From: Gammaproteobacteria bacterium MOLA455
GTDB lineage: Bacteria > Pseudomonadota > Gammaproteobacteria > Pseudomonadales > Porticoccaceae
DNA length: 64,000 bases
Assembly: GCA_000511875.1 (NCBI GenBank)
Contig: AZIN01000001.1
Coordinates: 999,332-1,063,331, forward strand
Reading direction: 5' to 3'
Shown piece after piece: positions 50,859-60,697 of this stretch. The translations under genes and the position numbers were made by a program. The number at the start of each line of letters is the position of its first letter. The stretch's first letter is position 1. The notes below the pieces were generated by a model. That model was not told where the DNA came from and did no database searches. It saw nothing but the letters and a program-made list of their open reading frames with translations.

Positions 50859-53360
50859 ATGAAGAAGCTCACTCTCAGCTTGTATACCGCTGCGGCTACT
50901 CTGGCCATGGCCGTCAGTGCGCCCGCGCTGTCACAAGCTTTAACGCTCGAAGAAATCATAGTCACGGCAACTAAACGCGCCGAAGGACTGCAAGAAGTAC
51001 CCATCGCCATTTCAGTAATGAGTGGTCAAGAGATGAGCGCCAAAGGCCTCACAAAGATGGAAGATCTCTCCATGTACATGCCTAACGTGCATGTGGCTGA
51101 AGCCAGTGCTGGCACGCAGATGTTTATTCGCGGTATTGGTTCAGGTGTTAACTATGGCTTTGAACAGTCGGTCGGCACTTTCGTCGATGGCGTCTACTTC
51201 GGTCGCGGCCGCAGTGCCCGTGGCAAGTTTCTCGACATTGAACGTGTTGAAGTCCTGAAAGGACCCCAGTCAACTCTATTCGGCAAAAATACTATTGCCG
51301 GGGCATTGAACATCACCACCGCCCAACCTACTGAAGAATTTGAAGGCTATGTCAGTGCCGGTTATACCACTGAGTTAGAAGCCATGACGCTCACAAGCGT
51401 AATCTCTGGACCACTGAGTGACTCAGTTCGCGGCCGTTTGGCTGTGCGCGGCTATGAAGATGAAGGCTATGTACGCAACCTAGCCGCTGATGGCGTCGAT
51501 GGCCCGCAAAATGAAAGCCTTTATGTTCGCGGCACACTGGCTATAGATGTTAACGAAGATTGGACTGCCACCATCAAAGCCGAGCACGGCTATGTGGATG
51601 TACTCGGCCGCCAAGAGCTGATTTCGAATACTGATACTAGTCTGGCGACTGGTGGAGCTGCTGCGCTCTACGGTACACCTTTTGGCTCAACTAACTTTGA
51701 AGCGGGTTTTGGTTACACCACTTACGAACAAAACGTTCGCAATATGCCGCTGTATGATGATACAGAGTCAAATATTTTCCAAGTTACACTGGATGGCACC
51801 TATGCTGAGCACGGCGTCAAGGCGGTTATGGGTTACACCGACTATGAGTTTAACAACAGCTTAGACACGGACTATAGCCCCCTAAGATTACTCAATCGCG
51901 GTCGCAACGAGCAGCACGAACAGTTCAGTGCCGAGCTGATTATCAGCTCACCAAGCGATGACAAGTTCGAATACCTCGCCGGTGCTTTTTATCAGACTGA
52001 AGAGCTATCCAACGAGCGCTTCACCCATGTTGATATGTCGGCAGTGGGACCACTGCAGGCTAATATATTTGGACTATTGAACGCAGCCAACCCCGCACTG
52101 GGCGGCGCAAGCTTTACTCAGGCGGTTCTCAACCAAATTTTTCCAGCTGGAACGGCACCCGGGGATATGGCCCTAACGCCAGCCGCTCACAGTGGTATTT
52201 TTGATGCGACAGCCGAGAACTTCTTTAATCAAGATTCAGATAGCTGGTCGATCTTTGCCGAAGGTACCTACCATGTCAGTGACAGTGTCCGCATTACTGC
52301 TGGTTTGCGTTATTCGGAAGACGAAAAAGACATGTCCAAGAGCTCTCAAGTGCTCTATATCAACGACTGGCTATTGGCTAATGGCTATTCCGATAAGGTT
52401 AAAGACACCCCCACCATACCACTGCCTTTTGTAGCAGCAGTCTACAAAAATGCGCTTAACCTAGTATCGGCGCACAGCTACACCCGCGAGCGCAAAGAAG
52501 ACCATGTAACTGGCCATGTTAATTTTCAGTGGGACATGAACAATGATGCAATGGTCTACCTAGAGTTGGGCAACGGCTATAAGGCAGGCGGGTTTGACGA
52601 AGATAATGGCATGGGTCGTGAAATTGAAACGGTTAATGGCGTTACCGATGACCTGGCCGACTTTGAAGATGAGTCAGTTGAAACTATCGAAATTGGTGCC
52701 AAAATCAATCTCGCCGATGGTCGTGGCCGTCTTAATATTGCCGCATTTAGCAGCAACTATGAAGATGTTCAGGTCTCTACCTTTGACGGCAATGCCGGCT
52801 TTGTAGTGGGCAACGCAGCAGAGTCTGAGGTTCAGGGTATCGAAGCTGATGTGCTTTACCGCCTTACCGAAGAACTCACTCTTAACGGTGCCTTTGCTTA
52901 TCTGGATGCCACTTATAAATCCTTCCCTGGTGCCGGCTGTAACCTAGCTCAATCACTAGTCTGGACAGGTACAGGCGGATGTGTTCAAGATCTCAGCGGC
53001 CAGCCGCTGCAGTTTGCTCCTGAGCACACAGCTAACATTGGTGTCACCTACGAGAGAGAGCTGTCTTCCGGCTTAATGTTGAGCGCCGGTTTGGACTACA
53101 ACTGGAGCGACGACGTGATTGTATCTGCAGACCTGGACGAGACGTTAGTTCAGAATGCCTTTGGCAAACTGAACGCGCGCATCGCCATTGCTGGAAATGA
53201 CCAGTGGCAGATTTCAGTAGTCGGTAAAAACCTCACAGATAAAGAGACCTTTATGTGGGGCAACGATATTCCACTGGGACCTCAGGGATTCAACGGCTCT
53301 TACTTCAAACTAATCGATCCACCGCGCACTGTTGAAATTACAGCTCGCATGAACTTTTAA
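50859..53360 (+). CDS. TonB-dependent outer-membrane receptor
   Basis: This 833-residue protein has a signal peptide (about residues 1-27, cleaved after SAPALSQA), the TonB-box-like LEEIIVTATKRAE, a plug domain (about 40-160; MFIRGIGSG, VDGVYFGR, VEVLKGPQSTLFGKNTIAGALNI) and a 22-strand barrel ending in ITARMNF with a C-terminal Phe. AGGGG precedes the ATG by 7 nt. The form with IIVTATKR and DGVYFGR is common in marine gammaproteobacteria and sphingomonads for organic substrates. The ligand cannot be deduced. It is monocistronic, ending at a strong hairpin terminator. Confidence 0.95.
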   Translation: MKKLTLSLYTAAATLAMAVSAPALSQALTLEEIIVTATKRAEGLQEVPIAISVMSGQEMSAKGLTKMEDLSMYMPNVHVAEASAGTQMFIRGIGSGVNYGFEQSVGTFVDGVYFGRGRSARGKFLDIERVEVLKGPQSTLFGKNTIAGALNITTAQPTEEFEGYVSAGYTTELEAMTLTSVISGPLSDSVRGRLAVRGYEDEGYVRNLAADGVDGPQNESLYVRGTLAIDVNEDWTATIKAEHGYVDVLGRQELISNTDTSLATGGAAALYGTPFGSTNFEAGFGYTTYEQNVRNMPLYDDTESNIFQVTLDGTYAEHGVKAVMGYTDYEFNNSLDTDYSPLRLLNRGRNEQHEQFSAELIISSPSDDKFEYLAGAFYQTEELSNERFTHVDMSAVGPLQANIFGLLNAANPALGGASFTQAVLNQIFPAGTAPGDMALTPAAHSGIFDATAENFFNQDSDSWSIFAEGTYHVSDSVRITAGLRYSEDEKDMSKSSQVLYINDWLLANGYSDKVKDTPTIPLPFVAAVYKNALNLVSAHSYTRERKEDHVTGHVNFQWDMNNDAMVYLELGNGYKAGGFDEDNGMGREIETVNGVTDDLADFEDESVETIEIGAKINLADGRGRLNIAAFSSNYEDVQVSTFDGNAGFVVGNAAESEVQGIEADVLYRLTEELTLNGAFAYLDATYKSFPGAGCNLAQSLVWTGTGGCVQDLSGQPLQFAPEHTANIGVTYERELSSGLMLSAGLDYNWSDDVIVSADLDETLVQNAFGKLNARIAIAGNDQWQISVVGKNLTDKETFMWGNDIPLGPQGFNGSYFKLIDPPRTVEITARMNF

Positions 53361-53432
53361 TGGCTAGTTTTAAGCGTTAACGTAAGTGCTTTAGTAAGTT
53401 CCAAAAAAGTAACTAGTTCGAAGAAGTGAAAC

Positions 53433-53463
53433 GAAAAACCGCGGCCTAGGCCGCGGTTTTTTT
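53433..53463 (+). terminator. Rho-independent terminator after the TonB-dependent receptor
   Basis: The 10-bp perfect GC-rich stem AACCGCGGCC / GGCCGCGGTT around TA (53438-53459) is followed by a run of T, with A upstream. It lies about 75 bp after the receptor stop. Confidence 0.93.
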
Positions 53464-53720
53464 ATGCCACTTTTTCAGTTCAAACAGAGATCAAAAAGTA
53501 ACGAAAATCTAACAAAAAAATGCTTGCAACCAGTGTAAATCAGGATCTAAATGGCGGCTGGAAGCGCCTTTACCCAGGATGCAGGAACCCTCAGTTGATG
53601 ATCTATCTGGCATCGCCTTCTAAATCCTAAGACTAATATATAGGCCGCCACTGGCAGTAATGCTGTTCAATAAAATGACCGACTCAGCCCCATTTAGACG
53701 ACCTCTGGAAGCTATATTCA
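53464..53720. other. Leader region of ptsP
   Basis: No gene seen. TTGCAA (near 53525) and CTAAAT 17 bp later form a weak promoter candidate for ptsP, leaving a leader of about 165 nt that contains the short inverted repeat GGCGnnnGGAAGCGCC-like element. Nothing else is recognisable. Confidence 0.3.
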
Positions 53721-55964
53721 ATGACCAATATTTCGATGCTAGAGTTCAATCGCATTATTCAAGGGGCTGCTCTGGCAGACAGCGCGGAACAACAGGTACA
53801 GCTGATTGTCGATGCTATTAGTGAAGTGGTTGCCACCGATGTCTGCAGCCTGTATCGACAAAATGCGGACAAAGATATGGCACTGATCGCCAGCCACGGT
53901 CTGGCCAAGGGGCACCCTTTCATTATTCCCGCCAATCGAGGATTGGTCGGCCGCGTGGCACAGTCACGCCACAGCATTAATCTTATCAATCCGGACGAAT
54001 TGGCTGACTATTACTATGTTGCGGGTTCCAATGAGGAACAGTTTCACAGCTTTTGCGGCGTGCCGCTGGTGCAGCGCGGTGATGTGATTGGCGTGCTGGT
54101 GGTACAGAGTCGTCGCCCCCAGGCACTAGCCCCTGAGCAGGAGGCTTTTTTAACCACCTTGGCGACCCATCTGGCACTGCTGCTGGCATCGTTACCCGCG
54201 CAGTTATGCCAACCATCAAGGCCGCTGCTCAACGATTACCGCACTGGCATCAGTGGTGCCCCAGGCATTGCCATAGGTAGAGCGCGGGTGCGTCGTGCCG
54301 CGGGGCTGGCCAATGCTGTAGAGTCTACGACTGAACAGATCGACGCGGAACTTGACGCTTGGCTCGCCTTAAAATCCAGAGTTATGGCTGAGCTAAAGCA
54401 GGAGCGGCATATAGTCGAGCAAACTCTCGGCGACAATCTCGCGGCCGTAGTCGACGCTTATCAGATGTTATTGGATGATCCGGGCTTCGGCGCACATGTC
54501 ACTGATGCCATCAAAACCGGAAAGGTCTTGCCCTGGGCACTAAAACTGGCGGTGAGCTATTTTTCTGAGCTGTTTAAAGCAATGCAAGACCCCTATCTGA
54601 GCGCTCGCCATGAGGATATAGAACAACTTGGAGACAAACTCTACCTTGCCTGGCGTGGCCATGAGCCAGAGATTATGGCGCCGGAGGATGGCTCGCCGAT
54701 AATACTGGTCGGCGATCAATTAAGCGTATCCGACATTGTCAGCCTGCCCATTGACCTTATGGTGGGGATAGTCTGTTCTGCTGGCGCCGCACTCTCGCAC
54801 ATTTCAATATTTGCCAATGCGCTGGGAATTCCAGCAGTGGTGGGTGTAGGTGAATTGTCACTACCCATGAGCCAACAACTGATTGTTGATGGCGATAATG
54901 GGCAGATTATTATTGCTCCCAGCGAAGCCCTTATTGAGGAATACCAAAGTATCATTAAGAGCCAGCAGAATGTTGCCCTGCGCCTCGCAGTAAACCGAGA
55001 CCTTGCTGCCATAACAACCGATGGCATAAAGGTCAGGCTGATGGCTAACTCTGGCCTGCAAGCTGATTTATTGCCCGGACTTAAGAATGGCGCCGAAGGT
55101 ATTGGCCTCTACCGCAGCGAAATTCCGTTTATGGTGCGCCAGAGTTTGCCCTCGGAAGCGGACCAAGTGGCTGTATACAGAGAGGTCATTGAGTCCTATA
55201 AAAACAAGCCGGTTTACATCCGCACTCTCGACATTGGCGCCGACAAACCGCTGCCCTACTTACCCATAGTTGAGGAGGATAATCCGGCCTTGGGGTGGCG
55301 CGGCATCCGCTTTACTCTCGACAATCTACAATTGCTGATAACGCAATTTCGAGCCGTTATGGTGGCGGCGGCGGGACGGGATGATGTCCACCTACTGCTG
55401 CCAATGGTTGGCTCAACAGGTGAATTGAACCAGGCTATCGAATTACTCGATGAGTCGCTCAAGCAATTATTGGCTGAAGGCAAAAGCGTTTGCCGCCCAC
55501 GTCTGGGCATTATGGTGGAAGTGCCGAGTAGTATCTCGCTGCTTCCACTATGGCGTAATAGACTGGACTTTATCTCCATCGGCAGTAACGATTTGAGTCA
55601 ATATCTATTGGCCATCGACCGCAACAATCCGCTGGTGGGCAAACTCTATGACCCGCTGCACCCGGCTATTATTCACGAAATACTTCGCATAGTTCGCTGT
55701 GCTCAGGATTGTCAACTGCCGGTGAGTCTGTGCGGCGAAATGGCATCTGATCCAGTCGCAGTGCTGCTATTGATCGGTATGGGTATCAGGCAGTTAAGTA
55801 TGAGCTCGTCGAAACTGCCGTTAATCAAATGGCTGCTGCGAGCCACCAGCGTGAGTGATGCTGAAGCCTTTTTGACAGAGGCACTGACCATGGACAATGC
55901 GCAGGATATTCGAGCAGCGGCAGAAACTCTGATAGCCAAATCCGCCATCTACGTTAACGGCTAG
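53721..55964 (+). CDS. ptsP: Phosphoenolpyruvate--protein phosphotransferase PtsP (nitrogen PTS enzyme I)
   Basis: This 747-residue protein has a GAF domain (about 1-155), the enzyme I N-terminal domain (from ISGAPGIAIGRARV near 175), the phospho-His region CSAGAALSHISIFANALGIPAVVG near 352 and the PEP-binding barrel (GIGLYRSEIPFM near 462, GWRGIRFTLDN near 528, SIGSNDLSQYLLAIDR near 620, CGEMASDP near 672). It starts the nitrogen PTS phosphorelay to NPr and EIIA-Ntr, linked to sigma-54 physiology. The N-terminal GAF domain separates it from the sugar-PTS EI. It overlaps the convergent DUF1295 gene by 4 bp. Confidence 0.95.
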   Translation: MTNISMLEFNRIIQGAALADSAEQQVQLIVDAISEVVATDVCSLYRQNADKDMALIASHGLAKGHPFIIPANRGLVGRVAQSRHSINLINPDELADYYYVAGSNEEQFHSFCGVPLVQRGDVIGVLVVQSRRPQALAPEQEAFLTTLATHLALLLASLPAQLCQPSRPLLNDYRTGISGAPGIAIGRARVRRAAGLANAVESTTEQIDAELDAWLALKSRVMAELKQERHIVEQTLGDNLAAVVDAYQMLLDDPGFGAHVTDAIKTGKVLPWALKLAVSYFSELFKAMQDPYLSARHEDIEQLGDKLYLAWRGHEPEIMAPEDGSPIILVGDQLSVSDIVSLPIDLMVGIVCSAGAALSHISIFANALGIPAVVGVGELSLPMSQQLIVDGDNGQIIIAPSEALIEEYQSIIKSQQNVALRLAVNRDLAAITTDGIKVRLMANSGLQADLLPGLKNGAEGIGLYRSEIPFMVRQSLPSEADQVAVYREVIESYKNKPVYIRTLDIGADKPLPYLPIVEEDNPALGWRGIRFTLDNLQLLITQFRAVMVAAAGRDDVHLLLPMVGSTGELNQAIELLDESLKQLLAEGKSVCRPRLGIMVEVPSSISLLPLWRNRLDFISIGSNDLSQYLLAIDRNNPLVGKLYDPLHPAIIHEILRIVRCAQDCQLPVSLCGEMASDPVAVLLLIGMGIRQLSMSSSKLPLIKWLLRATSVSDAEAFLTEALTMDNAQDIRAAAETLIAKSAIYVNG

Positions 55965-56890
55965 CGGAAAGATCGCGGCCCAGGAAAAAAGCGATTAGTC
56001 CGCTGCTGATACTCTGCATATCCAGGACGTTTCTGCACCGAGTAATGCTCCGAAGGCACCGCACCTGTGACATAGACCAGCGTGCTGTACATCATTCTCG
56101 AGGTAAACAGCAGGCCAAACCCAAGCAGCACCCAAACCAGTGTGGTTTCACTGCCCTGCAGTGCTAACCAAGAGGGTATCGCCGCGATTACCAGCCCGTT
56201 CCAAACCATCCATTCAGCAAAATAATTCGGGTGTCGACAATAACGCCAGAGTCCAACATCGCAGACCTGACGTTGTTTACCCTCTTTCTTCATCTTTTTC
56301 AGAAAGTGTAATTTTTGCATATCGGCCACCGTTTCCATGGCAAATGCCAGCAGCCAGATGATCAAGCCAATCACTTCGAAAATCGAAAGCTCGGCGCTAT
56401 TATTCGAGGCGATAATAAAAATCGGCAGCGCCAGAAAGGATGCATTGGCCAGACCCTGAGAAATGGCATCCACCTGAAGGGCTAGCTGAACATTGGATTT
56501 GCCATCCCTCTCCCAGCGTCCGCGCTGATATTGGTAGCGGGGGAATTCCTTTTTCAACATTCCCATGCGCCACATTTTTAGTGCACCCATGCCCATGCGC
56601 AGGCCAATCAAAACCAACACTCCACTGACCACCAGAGAACGTAGCCAGTGGCCATCGCTGATCCAGTAGCTGATCAAACCGAGTAATACCAGACCCCAGG
56701 GCCAACCTATATCCACATAGCTCATGCGTTCGGTACGCCAAATTGGCAGACAAACCACAAGGGCAAAAAGCAGCAACTGCCCGAGCCCGTTGACCAGGCC
56801 TACGTAAGAGAATGTTGAGGTATAGAGAATCAGAGCCCATCCGAGCAGGAATGGATACAGGGGGCGGAAGTATTTCATAGGATTAGCCAT
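55961..56890 (-). CDS. DUF1295 family membrane protein (steroid 5-alpha-reductase / ICMT-like)
   Basis: This 309-residue protein has about seven membrane segments and the DUF1295 signature MSYVDIGWPWGLVLLG near 55 and LWRYCRHPNYFAEWMVWNGLVI near 215, followed by a C-terminal EHYSVQKRPGYAEYQQRTNRFFPGP. The fold is shared with NADPH-dependent steroid reductases and isoprenylcysteine methyltransferases. The substrate is unknown; a lipid or sterol-like compound is likely from the fold. It is convergent with ptsP and divergent from the following hydrolase. Confidence 0.85.
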   Translation of the reverse strand: MANPMKYFRPLYPFLLGWALILYTSTFSYVGLVNGLGQLLLFALVVCLPIWRTERMSYVDIGWPWGLVLLGLISYWISDGHWLRSLVVSGVLVLIGLRMGMGALKMWRMGMLKKEFPRYQYQRGRWERDGKSNVQLALQVDAISQGLANASFLALPIFIIASNNSAELSIFEVIGLIIWLLAFAMETVADMQKLHFLKKMKKEGKQRQVCDVGLWRYCRHPNYFAEWMVWNGLVIAAIPSWLALQGSETTLVWVLLGFGLLFTSRMMYSTLVYVTGAVPSEHYSVQKRPGYAEYQQRTNRFFPGPRSFR

Positions 56891-57029
56891 TTAAGAATTG
56901 GGTATTTTATCGGCAAACGCTGAGGTTAGCCTGTTTCATCGCTGTTTTGTGTTTTAATATCGAGCGACGTTAACCTGATTCTGCAGCAACAACAACGCTG
57001 ATAAAAAAACACTGCAATAACAACATTAA

Positions 57030-58391
57030 ATGGGGAACAGCTTGTCCATAAAGTGGTTAATAATGACTGCCTTAATCTCTGCGGCGCTACTGAGTAGTAT
57101 TGTCAGCGGCGAAATACAGAGTGCCTCCAGCAATAAGCAAAACAACGCGGAACAACTCTATACTAATCAAGCCCCAGTGACACCAGAACTCGCCTTTTCC
57201 GGCCCTTACACTGTGGGCGTAACCACTATTGCCGCCACCGATCCCAAGCGTCTCGACAGCGCTAACTTCGTCTTCAATACTGAGCGCCAGCTGGTGTTGG
57301 AAGTCTGGTATCCAGCAGCTCGGCCCGAATCCAAGGAAGGCGACAAGGCATTAGCCACTTATAAGAATGTCACGCGTCTGCAAAAACCTTTTGAACTTCA
57401 GGGCGAGGCCTATCGCGACGCACCAACGCTAAGTGAAGGCAATTTCCCGCTGATACTCTTATCCCATGGTTTTACCGGCTATCGCACACAAATGTTTTAC
57501 CTCGGCGAACATCTCGCCAGTCATGGCTATGTAGTAGTGGGCATAGATCATAGCGGCTCCACCAACGCCGATATTGAAGATGATTCAGATCGACCTGCAG
57601 GCTTTGTTGATACACTTTATAACCGCGCTCGAGACCAGCAGTTTGTACTCGACTATTTTGCCGACCAGACGTCAGTAGTGGACGCCATTGTCGACACTGA
57701 TAGGGCTGCGATTATCGGTCATTCTATGGGTGGCTTTGGCGCCATCAATACTATTGGTGGCTGCTATGACTTCAACGCGGAATTTTTTAAGCAGCTCGGG
57801 GTTAATAGCGCCATCGCCATGATTCTGCCCCTTGCCTTAGATTCTTGCTACGCTGGACGCGAGCAGCTAGACCCGCGCTGGAAGGCGGTACAGCTTCTCG
57901 CTCCCTGGGGTGGTGAAGCCAGTGTTCATAATATTGCGGCTATGAAAAAAATTAGCGTGCCAACCTTTTATCTCGCCGGCAATCAGGACAACACCTCAGG
58001 CTTTAAAAATGGTATTAAAAGACTTTATCAGCGTACCGGCTCTGAGCATAACTATCTGCTCGTATTTGAAAATGCACGGCATAATATTGGTCCTCATCCC
58101 GCACCAGCAGTGTCCTTTACCACTGACTTTGAATTGGGGCACTACTTCGATCCGGTGTGGGATACTGAAATTATTAATAGGGTAGTCGAGCATATGAGTT
58201 TGGCATTCCTGAACTGCCATGTGAAAGCGGATCTAGCCAGCTGTGCCTATCTGCCGACACGCGCCAGCAGCCAACAATACAAGGGAGCAGATCATCAATT
58301 CGACAATGCTTGGAAGGGCTTTAAGCATCTCTGGGCCAGCGGACTACAATTTTTTAAAAAACCTGATGGAATTTCACCCCTTTTAAAGTGA
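57030..58391 (+). CDS. Secreted alpha/beta hydrolase, platelet-activating-factor acetylhydrolase-like
   Basis: This 453-residue protein has a signal-like N-terminus (IKWLIMTALISAALLSSIVSG). The hydrolase fold follows: LILLSHGFTGYRTQMFYLGEHLASHGYVVVGIDHSGS near 140 gives the oxyanion loop, and the nucleophile elbow is GHSMGGFGAINTIGG near 230. A late Asp (LAGNQDN) and a His (ENARHNIGPHP) complete the likely triad. Family: PAF acetylhydrolase/dienelactone-hydrolase-like esterases. Probably periplasmic or lipid-anchored; the substrate is unknown. It ends before a bidirectional terminator. Confidence 0.85.
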   Translation: MGNSLSIKWLIMTALISAALLSSIVSGEIQSASSNKQNNAEQLYTNQAPVTPELAFSGPYTVGVTTIAATDPKRLDSANFVFNTERQLVLEVWYPAARPESKEGDKALATYKNVTRLQKPFELQGEAYRDAPTLSEGNFPLILLSHGFTGYRTQMFYLGEHLASHGYVVVGIDHSGSTNADIEDDSDRPAGFVDTLYNRARDQQFVLDYFADQTSVVDAIVDTDRAAIIGHSMGGFGAINTIGGCYDFNAEFFKQLGVNSAIAMILPLALDSCYAGREQLDPRWKAVQLLAPWGGEASVHNIAAMKKISVPTFYLAGNQDNTSGFKNGIKRLYQRTGSEHNYLLVFENARHNIGPHPAPAVSFTTDFELGHYFDPVWDTEIINRVVEHMSLAFLNCHVKADLASCAYLPTRASSQQYKGADHQFDNAWKGFKHLWASGLQFFKKPDGISPLLK

Positions 58392-58490
58392 CAACCTGAG
58401 TAATTTTGTCCACCTTTTTTGAACGGCATACCTCTGTCAGTCGAGCACAGAGTGCCAATAGATCAAGGCTCGTCCTTTGACGATAGAACA

Positions 58491-58524
58491 AAAAAAATGC
58501 CATCTCTAAAGACAGCATTTTTTT
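58491..58524. terminator. Bidirectional terminator between hydrolase and Rieske genes
   Basis: The stem ATGC-CA-TCT, loop CTAA, AGA-CA-GCAT (58497-58518) is flanked by seven A on the left and seven T on the right. It can serve both convergent genes. Confidence 0.75.
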
Positions 58525-58564
58525 CACATATTTTGACCTTATAAACTGGGCGATCGCAGCTCAA

Positions 58565-59386
58565 TTATTCAATCAAAAATTGTTTGTACCATTTTCTGAA
58601 TTTTGCAAAAGGCCCGTCGCCATCGCACAACATTGGCTTTTCATAGTATTTCTTGCGATCCCATATAATTCGATCCTCTTCCATCTGCTGACAAATGTTG
58701 CGCACAATCGCTTCAGCGATGCGCGACTTACCTGACTCAGCATCAGACGCCTTCTGGATAAAGGCGTAAAAGGCTCGAGTATGAGTAGCGGTTACCGGCG
58801 TTAGATGCGCCAGCAGAACTGTGTCGACGATGCCGGAAAAGCGCACGACAGCCAGCCCGGGCCCTATATTTTGATTTTCTATCGAGCCTTCAATAATCCC
58901 CTGTGGAGTTGGGTTGCGAGTGCGTAAAAGACCGCGACGGGTGTGCCCCTCAAATTCCATCACTTCCGCATCAGGTATATCTTTAGTGCCGTGCACATAG
59001 AGGAAATGTACCGAATCCACGGCATTTTCACCCACTTCTTGCATGTGGGTATTAATCTCCCAACTGTGGCTGTCAAGCTCTCCCCAGTCCGAGTTCTCAC
59101 TGTTCGCTTCGGCTATTTCCAGCGGCTCGTATGTAGGTGCTTCTCCATGAGGGTGATACCAGACCAAAATACATTGATTGATCTCACGAACATGCCAAGT
59201 GCCTAAAACCTGCTCTTCGCGCGCAACTTTCGGTGGCATATTTTTGGCATAGGGAATATGGGTACATTTACCCTCGCCATCATAGGCCCAACCGTGAAAC
59301 GGGCAGACAATACTCTCACCAACCACCGCCGAGCCCTTGGCTACATGCGTTGAGGGGTGACAATTAGTCACCCTGTCATCCTCCAC
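58565..59386 (-). pseudogene. Rieske non-heme iron oxygenase, KshA-like, 5'-truncated (probable pseudogene)
   Basis: The open frame (273 residues from a GTG at 59386) holds the second half of the Rieske site, ESIVCPFHGWAYDGEG near 27, and the intact catalytic-domain iron region ENAVDSVHFLYVHGTKD near 118. The C-terminus resembles the KshA_C type (GPFAKFRKWYKQFL). The first Rieske pair should read C-x-H 17 residues before CPFH. The His is there, but the residue two before it is Asn (NCH), and about 40-50 N-terminal residues are absent. A TAA lies directly upstream. The break coincides with the inverted repeat GGGTGAC/GTCACCC (59355-59373). It is the last gene of the lig cluster strand, 41 bp after the MFS gene. 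A functional Rieske centre is unlikely. Confidence 0.65.
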
Positions 59387-59427
59387 TTTTTAGGCAAAGC
59401 TAAAAGTAACAGCCATTAACGGTAGAG

Positions 59428-60615
59428 TTAATTATCCTGGGCTAAGGGGCTGGCACCGCGACCGCTGAGCAGCGCCACTGCCATGAGCACAGCCGCCACG
59501 ACCCCATAGGCCAATAGCACATTACTCAAACCGCCCAATGGTTGATCGAGCGCCACAGCCACCAGGGGCGCAATGAATTGCCCGAGAAAGAACATACCAG
59601 TCCATAATCCAGTTCCTCGGCCTCTGACACTCGGGGAAATAATACTCATGACCCATGCTAATGTGCATGGCAGCAGCATACCCGCACCCAGACTAGTTAT
59701 CATTGCGAATACAATCGTGGTCGATAGCCCAGACGACAGGCCCATACCGCCATAGCCGACAGCAAAAAATGCCATGCCAATGGCGAGAATTTTGGCACCA
59801 GATTTTTGCCCTTTCAGCTTCATAAAGGTTAGAGATCCGATCATCACACCGAGATTAAACGCGGCTCCAACACCACCAATTATGGCCGGGCTCACGTCTT
59901 GAATAAGGAGCAAAATATCACCGAGCTTGACGACAGTGGTGTAAAAGAGTATCCCAACACCAAGGGTAACAAAGAGAAGCGGTAGCAACGATTTCCAAGG
60001 CAGGCTGCCGCTGACTTCACTGTTTTTTTCAATGACTTCAGGCTCAAATAGTTTCCACAAAACCAATAGCGCTATAGGTATAGCCAAGAGATAGAGAAGA
60101 AAAGGCCCTCGAGAACCTATTGCTTCACCTAGGGCGCCACCTATACCAATAAGAAAAATCGCACTTAAACTGACCACACCAATCTGTATTCCAATCCATT
60201 TTTCTCTTGCAGCACCTTTGAAGTAGTCACCAAGAAGCGCGGTTGCAACCGTCATGATAACAGCTTCACAAACACCGAGAGCGAAGCGCGCACCAACAAT
60301 CTGCATAAGATCTGTTAAAAAGAATGGAATCAACCCGATGACGGCGTAGCCAAGCAAGGCAAAAAACAACAGCATTTTTCTACCGATACGGTCTGATAGC
60401 CATCCTGCTAGCGGCGAAAAAACGGCGACGCATAGAGCGGGGATTGTCAGCGCAATAGGAACAAGTGCAGCACTGCCGGAGACGCCAGCAAATTCTCGCC
60501 CTAACAGTGGCATGACCGGCACCAGTGAAATAATCGCCATTGCCGGCATGATAGACGCCAACACAAGGATAATCCCGTGAATATTGGTTGCTTGCGATAC
60601 GGTTTTCTGTGACAT
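59428..60615 (-). CDS. MFS transporter, probably aromatic-compound or organic-acid carrier
   Basis: This 395-residue protein has 12 membrane segments and the MFS motif GWLSDRIGRKMLLFFAL near residue 70. The N-terminus reads ILVLASIMPAMAIISLVPVMPLLGREF. Position directly downstream of the lig genes, on the same strand after an 82-bp gap, suggests uptake of a protocatechuate-pathway substrate; this is inference from context. Drug export is the alternative for this 12-segment type. Confidence 0.85.
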   Translation of the reverse strand: MSQKTVSQATNIHGIILVLASIMPAMAIISLVPVMPLLGREFAGVSGSAALVPIALTIPALCVAVFSPLAGWLSDRIGRKMLLFFALLGYAVIGLIPFFLTDLMQIVGARFALGVCEAVIMTVATALLGDYFKGAAREKWIGIQIGVVSLSAIFLIGIGGALGEAIGSRGPFLLYLLAIPIALLVLWKLFEPEVIEKNSEVSGSLPWKSLLPLLFVTLGVGILFYTTVVKLGDILLLIQDVSPAIIGGVGAAFNLGVMIGSLTFMKLKGQKSGAKILAIGMAFFAVGYGGMGLSSGLSTTIVFAMITSLGAGMLLPCTLAWVMSIISPSVRGRGTGLWTGMFFLGQFIAPLVAVALDQPLGGLSNVLLAYGVVAAVLMAVALLSGRGASPLAQDN

Positions 60616-60697
60616 ATGAACCCTCTTATTCTTGTTGGTAGAGCCCTATTCCACCGACAGCTACAACGGAGACTTTTTTATAGTATTGGAAACATTA

